Shown: positions 6,758 to 17,740, counted from the first letter of the stretch. The stretch: DNA of 19,014 nt from Acidobacteriota bacterium (GCA_020201365.1 JAIVGV010000271.1:1-19014); one strand, 5' to 3'. Numbers and translations: made by a program. The notes: generated from the sequence alone by a model not told the origin.

Positions 6758-7909
6758 ATGAAAATTCTCGTCCTCGGCGCCGGTCGCATGGGTCTCGGCG
6801 CGGCTTACGATCTGGCGCACAACTCGCCGGAAGTCTCTTCGGTCACCGTCGCCGACGTTGACTCCGAGCGCGCGCGCGCCGTCTGCGAGACCGTGGGCGG
6901 CGCGAAGCTCACGCCCGCGCGGATTGACGTCGAAGATTTCGACCGGGCGGTCGCCCTCATGCGCGGGCACGACGCCGCGATCAGTTGCGTCACATATTCC
7001 CACAACCTCCGCCTCGCGCGCGCGGCGGTTGAGGCGCGCACCAACTTCTGCGACCTCGGCGGCAACAACGCGGTCGTTGACGCGGAACTCGCCTTAGACG
7101 AAGAGGCGAAAGCGGCGGGCGTCAACGTCGTCCCCGACTGCGGACTCGCCCCCGGCATGGTCGCGGTGCTCGCCGCCCACGGCGCCGCGAGGTTCGACGA
7201 GATCGGGGAGATTCACATTCGCGTCGGCGGTCTCCCCTTGCAGCCGAAGCCGCCGCTCAACTACCAGATCGTCTTCTCGGTCGAGGGGTTGATCAACGAG
7301 TACGTCGAACGCGCGCGCGTCGTGCGCGGCGGTCGCATCGTCGAGGTGGACTCGATGACGGAGATCGAGGAGCTGGAGTTCCCCGCCCCGTTCGGCAGGT
7401 TGGAGGCGTTTCAGACTTCCGGCGGCACTTCGACGCTGCCCGACACCTTCGCGGGTCGGATTCGAGAGCTCGACTACAAGACGATCCGCTACCCCGGACA
7501 CTGCGCGCAGTTCAAGCTCCTCATCGGTCTCGGACTCGCTTCGAGCGACGAAGTTGATCTCGGAGGCGTGCCCTTCGCCCCGCGCAAGCTCCTCGGCGAG
7601 CTGCTCGTCCGACACCTCCCTGCGGACGAGCCCGACGCCGTCCTCGTCCGCCTCGAATTCCGCGGGCGCACGAACAATGAAACGCGCACCCTGCGCTACG
7701 ACATCATTGATCGCTTCGACGGGCGCACGCGCCTCTCCGCCATGCAGCGCACGACAGCCTTCCCCGCCTCCATCGTCGCGCAGACGATGGCGCAAGGGCT
7801 CACGACAGCGAAGGGCGCGCTCCCCCAAGAGCGCTGCATCCCGCCCGCGCCCTTCGTCGCCGCCTTAGCCGCGCGCGACATACGCATCAGCGAGAGCTTC
7901 GTCGAATGA
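6758..7909 (+). CDS. Saccharopine dehydrogenase-family protein, resembles L-lysine 6-dehydrogenase
   Basis: 383 aa from ATG 6758. The N-terminal Rossmann fold starts KILVLGAGRMG (GxGxxG at residues 7-12) with an acidic end to strand 2 (VADVD) for NAD(H). The middle and C-terminal half contain VVPDCGLAPGM, GGLPLQPKPPLNYQIVFSVEG, FQTSGGTSTL and LDYKTIRYPGH. From memory these line up with equivalent blocks of Geobacillus L-lysine 6-dehydrogenase (about 386 aa), which oxidatively deaminates lysine to an aminoadipate semialdehyde, the open form of piperideine-6-carboxylate. Saccharopine-forming enzymes share the fold, so the reaction is not certain. There is no clear Shine-Dalgarno, and the 44-nt gap to the upstream cationic amino acid permease suggests co-transcription. 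The open frame extends upstream to 6329, but that part overlaps the permease in another frame. Confidence 0.85.
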   Translation: MKILVLGAGRMGLGAAYDLAHNSPEVSSVTVADVDSERARAVCETVGGAKLTPARIDVEDFDRAVALMRGHDAAISCVTYSHNLRLARAAVEARTNFCDLGGNNAVVDAELALDEEAKAAGVNVVPDCGLAPGMVAVLAAHGAARFDEIGEIHIRVGGLPLQPKPPLNYQIVFSVEGLINEYVERARVVRGGRIVEVDSMTEIEELEFPAPFGRLEAFQTSGGTSTLPDTFAGRIRELDYKTIRYPGHCAQFKLLIGLGLASSDEVDLGGVPFAPRKLLGELLVRHLPADEPDAVLVRLEFRGRTNNETRTLRYDIIDRFDGRTRLSAMQRTTAFPASIVAQTMAQGLTTAKGALPQERCIPPAPFVAALAARDIRISESFVE

Positions 7910-7921
7910 CGCGCGGAAGTT

Positions 7922-8078
7922 TTAGCCACAGAGGGCACAGAGAGCACGGAGGGAAGAAACGATGAACGCGGGACGATGAAGTGAAGACCAGTTATCTTTC
8001 GTTCGTCGTTCATCGTTCCGCGTTCCTACTTCATCGTTCCTTCTCTTCCTCTGTGTCCTCTGTGCCCTCTGTGGCTAA
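7922..8078. repeat. Intergenic palindrome (TTAGCCACAGAGGGCACAGAG arms)
   Basis: A perfect 21-base inverted repeat (7922-7942 and 8058-8078) of CACAGAG-type words encloses a second, scrambled set of inverted words (AACGATGAAC, GATGAAGT and their complements). The spacer 7910-8171 holds no gene. It lies between the lysine-dehydrogenase-like gene and cstA, both rightward, so it may act as a processing or termination structure, though no T-tract follows. Confidence 0.85.
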
Positions 8079-8083
8079 TCCTA

Positions 8084-8111
8084 CTCACACGGCGCGCGGG
8101 CGCGTTATAAT
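8084..8111 (+). promoter_or_regulatory. Possible sigma-70 promoter for cstA
   Basis: A perfect TATAAT (8106-8111) is preceded, after 16 nt, by CTCACA (8084-8089), which matches four of six consensus -35 positions. Transcription would start about 55 nt before the cstA ATG. AT-rich hexamers are rare in this GC-rich sequence, which adds some weight. Confidence 0.4.
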
Positions 8112-8171
8112 GCGCGCCGTCTCCCGGAAGTCTAATCGCGAACCAGCCCGCCCGTCTCGGAGCGAAACTTT

Positions 8172-10055
8172 ATGAACGCACTTCCCGTCATCGTCGGCGC
8201 GCTCTGCGTGATGGCGATTGCTTATCGTTATTACTCGGCTTTCCTCGCCGCCAAGGTGCTCACGCTCGACGACTCGCGCCCCGTCCCCTCAAAGACGATG
8301 TACGACGGGCACAACTACTACCCGACGAACAAGTGGGTCTTGTTCGGTCACCACTTCGCCGCGATCTCCGGCGCGGGGCCGCTCGTCGGACCCGTCCTCG
8401 CCGCGCAGTTCGGCTTCCTGCCCGGACTCCTCTGGCTCGTCATCGGCGTCTGCCTCGGCGGCGCGGTTCACGACTTCATGATCTTGGTCGCGAGCGTGCG
8501 ACGGCGTGGCAAGTCGCTCGCCGAGATCGCGCGCACGGAGATCAGCCCGCTCTCCGGCGTCGTCGCTGGTGTAGCGATCCTCTTCATCGTCGTCATCGCG
8601 CTCGCGGGGCTCGGACTCGTCGTCGTTAACGCCTTGGCTGAATCGCCGTGGGGCACGTTCACCGTCGGCTTCACGATCCCGCTCGCGCTCCTGATGGGGC
8701 TCTACATGTACCGCTTCCGCAAGGGGAAGATCGGGGAGGGGACGATCATCGGCGTCGTCGGACTCTTCGCGGCGGTCATCATCGGCGGGCGCGTGGCGGA
8801 GTCGTCGTGGGCTGCGTCGTTCACCTTCTCGAAGAACACCGTGACGCTCTTGATGGCGGCTTACGGCTTCGTCGCGTCGGTGCTGCCCGTGTGGATGCTC
8901 TTGTGCCCGCGCGACTACCTGTCGTCGTACCTGAAGATCGGGACGATTGCGTTCCTCATCGTCGGCGTGATGCTCGTCCACCCGCACCTGAACATGCCGG
9001 CGCTGACGCCCTTCACGGCGGGCGGCGGTCCCGTCATTCCGGGCAAGCTCTACCCGTTCGTCTTCGTCACCATCGCCTGCGGCGCGATCTCCGGCTTCCA
9101 CGCGCTCATCTCTTCGGGCACGACGCCGAAGATGATCACGCGCGAGACGGACACGCGCGTGATCGGCTACGGCGCGATGCTCATGGAGGGCGTCGTCGGC
9201 GTCGTCGCGCTTATAGCGGCGTCGTCGCTCTTCCCCGGCGACTACTTCGCCATCAACACCAAAGTTGACACGCCCGAGCAGCAGGCGGCTTACGTCCGCA
9301 TGGTTGACACGCACACCGCCGAGGGCTTCGACCTCCAGCCGAAGGAGATCGATCAGCTCCAGGCGGAGTCCGGCGAGAAGACCCTGCGCGGTCGCACGGG
9401 CGGCGCGCCGACGCTCGCCTTAGGCATCGCCAAAATCTTCAACGCGATTCCGGGCATGACGGGCTTGATGAAGTACTGGTACCACTTCGCCATCATGTTC
9501 GAGGCTTTGTTCATCCTGACGACGATTGACACGGGCACGCGCGTCGGGCGCTTCCTCGTCGGCGAGTTCGGCGGGCGCTTCTACAAAAAGTTCGAGGAGC
9601 CGAACTGGCAGCCGGGCGCTTTTCTGACGACCGCGCTCGTCGTCGCCGGGTGGGCGGCGTTCATCTGGTCGGGCTCGATCTCGACGATCTGGCCCATGTT
9701 CGGCGTCGCCAACCAACTGCTCGCGGCGGTCGCGCTGTGCGTCGCGACGACGGCGATCATCAACTCAGGGAAAGCCCGCTACGCCTGGACGACGATTCTC
9801 CCGCTCGCCTTCGTCGGCGTGACCACGCTCGTCGCGGGCTGGGAGTCCATCACGGACATCTTCCTCCCGCTCACGCGCAACCCGAAGACCGCCGCGCAGG
9901 GCTACATAGACGCCGCGCTCACCGCCGTCCTCATGGCTGCGGCGGTCGTCATCCTCGCCGACTCGATCCGCCGCTGGACGGGCGGGCGACCCAGACCTGA
10001 ACCGACCGCGGAGGGCTTGGCTAACGACTCCGCGCTCGCGGACGTGCCAACCTGA
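8172..10055 (+). CDS. cstA: Carbon starvation protein CstA
   Basis: 627 aa, ATG 8172 with GGAG 9 nt upstream. It has the CstA hallmark N-terminus AYRYYSAFLAAKVLTLDD, then DGHNYYPTNKWVLFGHHFAAISGAGPLVGPVLAAQFG, GGAVHDFMILVASVRRRGKSLAEIA (each split by membrane turns) and HALISSGTTPKMI. The C-terminal part has FEALFILTTIDTGTRVGRF and IWPMFGVANQLLAAVAL. This is a polytopic inner-membrane peptide or pyruvate transporter induced by carbon limitation in enterics. E. coli CstA is about 701 aa, so this version has a shorter tail. A soluble-looking insert (about residues 365-415, KVDTPEQQAAYVRMVDTHTAEGF onward) interrupts the helices. No BtsS/CsrA-type regulator is adjacent. An unknown membrane protein follows after 60 nt. 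Confidence 0.95.
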   Translation: MNALPVIVGALCVMAIAYRYYSAFLAAKVLTLDDSRPVPSKTMYDGHNYYPTNKWVLFGHHFAAISGAGPLVGPVLAAQFGFLPGLLWLVIGVCLGGAVHDFMILVASVRRRGKSLAEIARTEISPLSGVVAGVAILFIVVIALAGLGLVVVNALAESPWGTFTVGFTIPLALLMGLYMYRFRKGKIGEGTIIGVVGLFAAVIIGGRVAESSWAASFTFSKNTVTLLMAAYGFVASVLPVWMLLCPRDYLSSYLKIGTIAFLIVGVMLVHPHLNMPALTPFTAGGGPVIPGKLYPFVFVTIACGAISGFHALISSGTTPKMITRETDTRVIGYGAMLMEGVVGVVALIAASSLFPGDYFAINTKVDTPEQQAAYVRMVDTHTAEGFDLQPKEIDQLQAESGEKTLRGRTGGAPTLALGIAKIFNAIPGMTGLMKYWYHFAIMFEALFILTTIDTGTRVGRFLVGEFGGRFYKKFEEPNWQPGAFLTTALVVAGWAAFIWSGSISTIWPMFGVANQLLAAVALCVATTAIINSGKARYAWTTILPLAFVGVTTLVAGWESITDIFLPLTRNPKTAAQGYIDAALTAVLMAAAVVILADSIRRWTGGRPRPEPTAEGLANDSALADVPT

Positions 10056-10115
10056 CGCGCCGCCACGTTCTCAACAAGCAGGTAATCTCACGTGCCGAAA
10101 GTGGAGGACGAGACC

Positions 10116-11486
10116 ATGCCAGACGAAACCACGACGGGCGACGCCCTTGCCCGCCCCGCTGCGTCAAACCCCACCGCCGCCGATGGGGCGGGCGCGGGAA
10201 TGACGCCAGCGCCGAGACTGCCCGTCCAACCAGCCCCGCGCGTACCGACTCCACCGCTAGCAGCGCAAGCCGCCGCACAGACTGCCGGCGACGCACGACC
10301 CACCGCCGCCCAAGCGGGCGCGACGCCCGTCGCGGCACAAGGCACAGCCGCGACGCCCGCGAACGAGGCGAGCGTGCTCGGAAAGCTGGAACCGCTGTTC
10401 AAGCTGGCGGCTGCCGGGGTGGGGCTCGTCGCGGCGCTGGGCTTCCCCGCCGTCTATCTCAACTTGCGCCGCTTCGGTGTGCCCTCGCACTTCATCTCTT
10501 ACGACCAGGTGCTGCGCGCCGGCGCGCTGCCGACAGCCGCCCTCGTGCTCGTCGGGATCTACCTCTACGCGGCTGCCAGGGAGTACCAAAGCAAGGAGAG
10601 GAGGCTGTGGTTCCTCTTCGTGCCGGGCGCGCTCCTCGTCTCGCTCCCGCTCGCCGCGTACCTGGTTCTCTTCGCCGGGACTGTCGTGTTCATCTTTACC
10701 TGCGGCTGGGCGCTGTCTCAGCCCTTCGTGTGGCTGTTGTGGAAGGCGTTCGGGATCGTCGTGCCCGACAAGCCGCTGCTGATCATTCCGGGCGCCTTAC
10801 TGACTATGATCGCCGAACGCGCCTGGCCGCGACTGAAGCACACCAGAGTCGGCGCGTGGGCGCACTCTCTGGGAGAGAGAGCGCCGGACTGGATCGACAA
10901 CTTATTCGCCGCCCTGCCCAACTCTTTCTCGCGGCAGTTCGCCGTCTATCTCTTCTTCGCCGTCTTCTGCGTCCTCCTGCTCTTCGACATCAGGTGGTTT
11001 TTAAGCCACTGGAGACCGGGCTGGTCGCCCGCCTACCTGCGCAGCCCTTACCTCCTGCTCTGGGGCGCGGCTGGCGGACTGCTCCTCGGCTTCTTCGTCC
11101 TGCTCGTGACGCTCTACGAGTGGTTCCGCGGTGAAGACGCGTCGAAGCGGCGCAGGGCTTTCACCTCTTTCGTCAGCGCCGTCGTCCTTGGGCTGCTCGC
11201 CGCAATCGCCATCTACTCCGACAGCATCTACCCCACCCTCCCGCAGGGACTGGGCGGCGGCAAGCCGGCGCGCGTCGTGGTCTGGTTCGGCAAGGACGAC
11301 TTCCCGGCGGATTTACAGCGCCGACTCGCCCCCGCCCGGTTCACGAGCGACGACAAGACCACACGCGGCGACGACCTCTACCTGCTCTACGAGAGTTCCG
11401 ACACCCTCATCTTCGCGAACGGCGAAGCGCCGCCGGCGGCGGGCGTGAGGATCGCGCGCGACAAGGTCGAAGCCATCTCCTGGTGA
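10116..11486 (+). CDS. Hypothetical polytopic membrane protein with disordered Ala/Pro-rich N-terminus
   Basis: 456 aa from ATG 10116, selected over GTG 10092 because GGAGG lies 8 nt before it. I do not recognise the family. Residues 1-85 are low-complexity Ala/Pro/Thr with no signal sequence and are probably cytoplasmic. About seven or eight hydrophobic segments follow (near 97-117, 137-154, 165-195, 197-215, 275-293, 311-335 and 350-368). A soluble C-terminal domain of about 75 residues includes ARVVVWFGKDDFPADL, GDDLYLLYESSDTLIFA and a terminal RIARDKVEAISW, which looks like a small beta-rich sensor or ligand domain. The gap to cstA is 60 nt, so co-transcription is possible, but no functional link is shown. 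Confidence 0.75.
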   Translation: MPDETTTGDALARPAASNPTAADGAGAGMTPAPRLPVQPAPRVPTPPLAAQAAAQTAGDARPTAAQAGATPVAAQGTAATPANEASVLGKLEPLFKLAAAGVGLVAALGFPAVYLNLRRFGVPSHFISYDQVLRAGALPTAALVLVGIYLYAAAREYQSKERRLWFLFVPGALLVSLPLAAYLVLFAGTVVFIFTCGWALSQPFVWLLWKAFGIVVPDKPLLIIPGALLTMIAERAWPRLKHTRVGAWAHSLGERAPDWIDNLFAALPNSFSRQFAVYLFFAVFCVLLLFDIRWFLSHWRPGWSPAYLRSPYLLLWGAAGGLLLGFFVLLVTLYEWFRGEDASKRRRAFTSFVSAVVLGLLAAIAIYSDSIYPTLPQGLGGGKPARVVVWFGKDDFPADLQRRLAPARFTSDDKTTRGDDLYLLYESSDTLIFANGEAPPAAGVRIARDKVEAISW

Positions 11487-11553
11487 GCCCCACGCGCGCG
11501 CGAACGGCGCGCTCGCGGTTGGACAGTTCCACTCCGAATCGGCAATAATTACG

Positions 11554-11565
11554 GCTTTCGAAAGC
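11554..11565. promoter_or_regulatory. Perfect 12-bp palindrome upstream of hppA
   Basis: GCTTTCGAAAGC is fully self-complementary and sits about 140 nt before the hppA start, in the 218-nt spacer 11487-11704. A weak promoter-like pair lies just upstream (TTGGAC 11519-11524 and AATAAT 11544-11549, 19-nt spacing), so the palindrome would fall at or just after the start site, an operator-like position. This is speculative. I see no gene in the spacer. Confidence 0.25.
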
Positions 11566-11704
11566 GCGAGCGACTGACGGCTGTATGCGACAGTGACGCG
11601 CTCTTGTGTGCGTGCGCGTCGGTCTGCCCGTCTCGCGCGCTCGTTTTCAACCAGAAACTTTCAGCAAGGATTCGGAAAGGAACTAACCGGAAGTGGATTA
11701 CCGA

Positions 11705-14368
<2,664 letters not shown>

Positions 14369-14373
14369 AAGCC

Positions 14374-14466
14374 GTGACGAGTGGCGGGAGAAAGACCGTG
14401 ACAGGTGACAGGAAAGATTACTTTGATTTAACCTGTCACTCGTCACCCGTCACCTGTCACTTTCTT
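14374..14466. repeat. Intergenic palindrome (GTGACAGG-type arms)
   Basis: The left side (14374-14412) contains GTGACGAGTG and GTGACAGGTGACAGG. The right side (14432-14466) contains their complements in the order CCTGTCACTCGTCAC, then CCGTCACCTGTCAC. The arms are built from repeated GTGAC-R-GG words, so several pairing registers are possible. It fills the 109-nt spacer between hppA and bioY and ends just before the bioY ribosome binding site. Confidence 0.8.
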
Positions 14467-14477
14467 CGAGGTTCGCA

Positions 14478-15071
14478 ATGAGCACATACGCTAAAGCCGA
14501 AACGATGGTCGGCGCGACGCTCGCGCCGCTGGGTTGGGTCAAGAAGGTCGCGGTCGTCGCCGCGTTCGGCGTGCTGCTGGCTCTGTCGGCGCGCGTCGCG
14601 GCGCCGCTGCCGTTCTCGCCGATCCCCGTGACGATGCAGACCTTCGTCGTGCTGCTCGCGGGCGCGCTCCTCGGCTCTCGCCTCGGCGCGATCACGCTCG
14701 CGGCTTACGTCGTCGAAGGCGCGGCGGGCTTGCCCGTCTTCTCCCTGGGGCGCGGCGGCTTGGCTTACGTGCTCCTGACGCCCGCGACCGGGTACATACT
14801 CTCGTACCCGCTCGCGGCGTTCGCGACGGGCTGGCTCGCCGAGCGCGGCTGGGACAGGCGTTACCTCTCTGCGGCGGCGGCGATGCTCGTCGGCTCCGCC
14901 GTCATACTGCTCTGCGGCTGGCTCGGCTTCCTGCGCTTCGCCGCGCCCGCACCAGCCTTCGCGCTCGGCGTCGCGCCGTTTCTGCCCGGCGATCTCCTGA
15001 AGGTCTTGCTCGCGGCGGCTGTCCTGCCGACGGGCTGGGCTCTCGTCGGTCGCCGCGCGCGTCGCGGCTAG
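14478..15071 (+). CDS. bioY: Biotin transporter BioY (ECF S-component)
   Basis: 197 aa, ATG 14478 with GAGG 6 nt upstream. It has the BioY signature AAPLPFSPIPVTMQTFVVLLAGALLGSRLGAITLAAYVVEGAAGLPVFS (in pieces over residues 41-92) and the C-terminal FLPGDLLKVLLAAAVLP. Six hydrophobic helices fit the S-component fold and length. BioY binds biotin at the inner membrane; in ECF transporters it works with EcfA, EcfA' and EcfT. None of these is in the window, so it either uses a shared ECF module encoded elsewhere or acts alone, as reported for some solitary BioY proteins. No BirA operator is apparent upstream. An intrinsic terminator follows 23 nt after the stop. Confidence 0.95.
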   Translation: MSTYAKAETMVGATLAPLGWVKKVAVVAAFGVLLALSARVAAPLPFSPIPVTMQTFVVLLAGALLGSRLGAITLAAYVVEGAAGLPVFSLGRGGLAYVLLTPATGYILSYPLAAFATGWLAERGWDRRYLSAAAAMLVGSAVILLCGWLGFLRFAAPAPAFALGVAPFLPGDLLKVLLAAAVLPTGWALVGRRARRG

Positions 15072-15093
15072 AGCACAACCCGATCCGACAGAC

Positions 15094-15137
15094 GGACGCG
15101 CGCGTCTCGCCCTGAGGCGCGCGCGTCCAACTTTTTT
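15094..15137 (+). terminator. Intrinsic terminator after bioY
   Basis: A perfect 11-bp GC stem (GGACGCGCGCG 15094-15104 with CGCGCGCGTCC 15118-15128) closes a 13-nt loop and is followed after AAC by six T (15132-15137). It is well placed to end the bioY transcript. Confidence 0.8.
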
Positions 15138-15147
15138 CGCGGGCGCT

Positions 15148-15175
15148 TTGACGGCGGCGCGGGGCGCGCTATAAA
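15148..15175 (+). promoter_or_regulatory. Sigma-70-like promoter for the histidine kinase operon
   Basis: TTGACG (15148-15153), a 16-nt spacer, then TATAAA (15170-15175). Each box is one base from consensus. It lies just after the bioY terminator and would give a leader of about 100 nt before the kinase start. Confidence 0.6.
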
Positions 15176-15283
15176 ATCCGCGCGTCCGTCTCCCGTAACA
15201 ATCGTTTTCCCGGCTCTTCGTTTCGTCAGACGCGGCGCGCGCCCTCCTCGACGGGCGTCGCGTCGCGTCGCTTCCACCCGCAC

Positions 15284-16708
15284 TTGGTCTCGAAGAAGAA
15301 GGACAACCGGATCACGCGCGCGAAAAAGGTTGGCGCGAAGATTAGCGCTGCGCCGGAGCGCGTGCGCGCGGCGTCGCCTTCGTCGAAGCGCGCGCGCGAC
15401 GCGGCGGCGGCGGGTCTCGACGCGCTGCGGCGCGATCTCGCGGAGGCGCAACGACGCCTCGGCGAAGCGACTTCAGAGCGTGTGCGCGCCGAGCGCGAGC
15501 ACGAGGCGGCTTGCGCGCGCGAGCGCGAGACGCGCGCCGCAGCCGAGGCGACCGAGCGCCACTACCGCTTCCTCGCCGAGACCATCCCGCAGCAGGTCTG
15601 GACGGCGCGCGCCGACGGCGCGCTCGACTACGTCAACCGGCGCGCGCTCGAATACTTCGGCGTCGCCGAACCCGCGCTCGCGGGCTGGGGCTGGCAGCGC
15701 GTCGTCCACCCGGACGATCTCGCGCCCGCGCTCGGACACTGGCGCCAGTCGCTCGCGACGGGCGAGACCTTCGAGACCGAGTTCCGGCTGCGCGGCGCGG
15801 ACGGCGAGTACCGCTGGCATCTGGCGCGCGCGCTGCCGATGCGCGACTCCGCCGGGCACGTCGTCAAGTGGTTCGGCACGAACACGGACATAGACGAGCA
15901 GAAGCGGCTCTACCGCGTCGCGCAGGAGGCGAACCGGATGAAGGATCAGTTCCTCGCCGTCGTCTCGCACGAGCTGCGCACGCCCTTGACCTCGATCATG
16001 GGCTGGGCGGAACTCCTCCGGCTCGGCATCCTCGACGACGCCGGGCGCGAGCACGCCGTCGAGGTCATCGAGAACAGCGCGCGCGCGCAGGCGCAGCTCA
16101 TCGGCGACCTCTTAGACATCTCGCGCATCATCACCGGGAAGATCAGGCTCAACGTGCAGCCCGCGGACTTGCGCGCCGTCGTCGAGGCGGCGACCGAGGT
16201 CGTGCGCCCGTCCGCCGAGGCGCGCTCGATCAGTCTCACCTCGCGGCTCGGCGCGGGCGCGGCGCGCGTCTCCGGCGACCCCGACCGCTTGCAGCAGGTC
16301 GTCTGGAATCTGTTGTCGAACGCGGTGAAGTTCACGCCCGTCGGCGGGAGCGTGGAGGTCAGGCTCGCGCGCAAGGACGGGCAGGCGGAGATCGCCGTCT
16401 CGGACACGGGCGCGGGCGTCGATCCGCAGTTCCTGCCTTACGTCTTCGACCGCTTCCGCCAGGCGGACAGCACCACGACGCGCGCGCATGGGGGCTTGGG
16501 CATCGGCTTGGCGATCGTCCGCCACCTCGTAGAGCTGCACGGCGGCACGGTCTCAGCCGAGAGCGAGGGCGACGGGCGCGGCGCGACCTTCCGCATACGC
16601 CTCCCGCTCCTCGACAACGGCGCGAACGGCGCGAACGGCTCAAGCGCCCCCAGAGGCTCGCGGCGCACACGCCCACGCGCCGCCAAATCAACTCCCGCGC
16701 GCACCTGA
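15284..16708 (+). CDS. Soluble PAS-domain sensor histidine kinase
   Basis: 474 aa. Order: basic, Ala/Arg/Glu-rich predicted coiled coil (about 30-90); PAS/PAC domain (about 92-208, with ALDYVNRRALEYFGV and the PAC end WFGTNTDIDEQKR); HisKA with phosphoacceptor His229 in SHELRTPLTSIMGW; HATPase_c with N-box WNLLSNAVKF (Asn346), G1 DTGAGV (374-379), F-box VFDRFRQAD and G2 GGLGIGLAIV (403-412). All catalytic boxes are intact. There is no membrane segment, so the signal is cytoplasmic. It has no receiver domain and no response regulator next to it. The start is uncertain: the frame opens at TTG 15284 with no visible ribosome binding site, and no ATG lies near it. The tail is a low-complexity Asn/Gly/Arg stretch. 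Confidence 0.9.
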   Translation: MVSKKKDNRITRAKKVGAKISAAPERVRAASPSSKRARDAAAAGLDALRRDLAEAQRRLGEATSERVRAEREHEAACARERETRAAAEATERHYRFLAETIPQQVWTARADGALDYVNRRALEYFGVAEPALAGWGWQRVVHPDDLAPALGHWRQSLATGETFETEFRLRGADGEYRWHLARALPMRDSAGHVVKWFGTNTDIDEQKRLYRVAQEANRMKDQFLAVVSHELRTPLTSIMGWAELLRLGILDDAGREHAVEVIENSARAQAQLIGDLLDISRIITGKIRLNVQPADLRAVVEAATEVVRPSAEARSISLTSRLGAGAARVSGDPDRLQQVVWNLLSNAVKFTPVGGSVEVRLARKDGQAEIAVSDTGAGVDPQFLPYVFDRFRQADSTTTRAHGGLGIGLAIVRHLVELHGGTVSAESEGDGRGATFRIRLPLLDNGANGANGSSAPRGSRRTRPRAAKSTPART

Positions 16709-16724
16709 CCGCGCGACCGACGAG

Positions 16725-17138
16725 ATGGCAAACACCTTCAAGCTCAAAGTCCGCTCCCGCCGGCGCGAGGAGCTGGTCGAGTTTACCGAAGAGGTGCGCC
16801 GCGTCTTGCGAGAGTCCGGCGCGCGCGACGGAATCATCACGCTCTTCGTCCGCCACACCACCGCCGGACTCACCGTCAACGAGAACGCCGACCCCGACGT
16901 GCCCCGCGACATGCTCCACTGCCTTCGCACGCTCGTCCCGCAGCACGGCATGGGCTTCCGCCACGCGGAAGAGAACTCCGACGCGCACATCAAAGCCACG
17001 CTCGTCGGCTCAAGCGTGACGGTTCCCTTCGCGGGCGGCGAACTGCTGTTAGGGCGCTGGCAGGGCATCTTCCTGTGCGAGTTCGACGGCGGGCGGGAGC
17101 GTGAGGTTGTTATGGTAATGTCGGGAGGCTCACAGTGA
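16725..17138 (+). CDS. yjbQ: YjbQ / UPF0047 family protein
   Basis: 137 aa, ATG 16725, 16 nt after the kinase stop and probably in the same transcript. The full UPF0047 pattern is present: FVRHTTAGLTVNENADPDVPRDM (residues 41-63, split here for description into the HTT and DPDV parts), FRHAEENSDAHIKA (78-91) and GRWQGIFLCEFDGGRER near the C-terminus. His44, His80 and His88 are the likely metal or active-site residues of this small trimeric fold. Weak thiamine-phosphate synthase activity has been reported for family members, and the physiological role remains open. Length matches the family (about 130-140). Confidence 0.92.
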   Translation: MANTFKLKVRSRRREELVEFTEEVRRVLRESGARDGIITLFVRHTTAGLTVNENADPDVPRDMLHCLRTLVPQHGMGFRHAEENSDAHIKATLVGSSVTVPFAGGELLLGRWQGIFLCEFDGGREREVVMVMSGGSQ

Positions 17139-17174
17139 GGCATCGCCGAGACTTTCAACGTAAGGCAGGCGCTT

Positions 17175-17726
17175 ATGAGCGCACGTAAATCTCTCTCATG
17201 CTGCGCGGCATTTCTGCTGCTGAACGTCGCTTCGGTCACGTCGGCGCAGCAGAAGAGTCAGCGCAACCTCAAAGCTTACGACGACGGCGGCTCTTATGAA
17301 CTGACTTGGGCTTCGAGACCGGACGAGTTGGAGAGCATTAAAGAACGCTTCAGGGCGTTCATCTGGGATCACTGGGAGCGTAAGCGGGCGGGATACATCA
17401 CGATCAGGGTTTGCACTGAATACTACGAGGGCTGTGACGACTCTACCTTTTATGCCTTCTATGTCGAGCCCGATCAGAAGGGCGGCTGGCAGCTCAGCAA
17501 AGAAGCGGGACACTACATCAGCGCCGAATTAAATGGCGGCAAAGAATTTCGTGGATCAACCGATCCCGTCATCTTCACAAACGTCGAGAAAGTTCGCCCC
17601 GAAGAGGCAGAGACGTGCTATTCATTCTTCTCATCACTGGTTGAGACTAAGTCGCACACCTTTCTGCTCAGATTCATCTACGACAAATCTAAAAAAGACC
17701 TGAGCGGGAACTGCATCATCTTCTGA
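17175..17726 (+). CDS. Hypothetical secreted protein
   Basis: 183 aa, ATG 17175 with AGG about 7 nt upstream. Residues 1-24 form a signal peptide (hydrophobic core CCAAFLLLNVASV, likely cleavage TSA before QQ). The mature part has no domain I recognise. It contains two close cysteines (RVCTEYYEGCDD) and two more near the end (ETCYSFF, GNCIIF), which could form disulfides outside the cytoplasm. The sequence is richer in aromatic and acidic residues, and its codons are visibly less GC-biased than upstream genes. It forms a pair with the next gene (14 nt gap). Confidence 0.7.
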   Translation: MSARKSLSCCAAFLLLNVASVTSAQQKSQRNLKAYDDGGSYELTWASRPDELESIKERFRAFIWDHWERKRAGYITIRVCTEYYEGCDDSTFYAFYVEPDQKGGWQLSKEAGHYISAELNGGKEFRGSTDPVIFTNVEKVRPEEAETCYSFFSSLVETKSHTFLLRFIYDKSKKDLSGNCIIF

Positions 17727-17740
17727 AAAGGGGCGACGAG

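Noticed and set aside
7922..8078. Possible CRISPR array or insertion-sequence ends
   Set aside because: The repeats are inverted, with shuffled short words and no regular spacers, transposase or target duplication.
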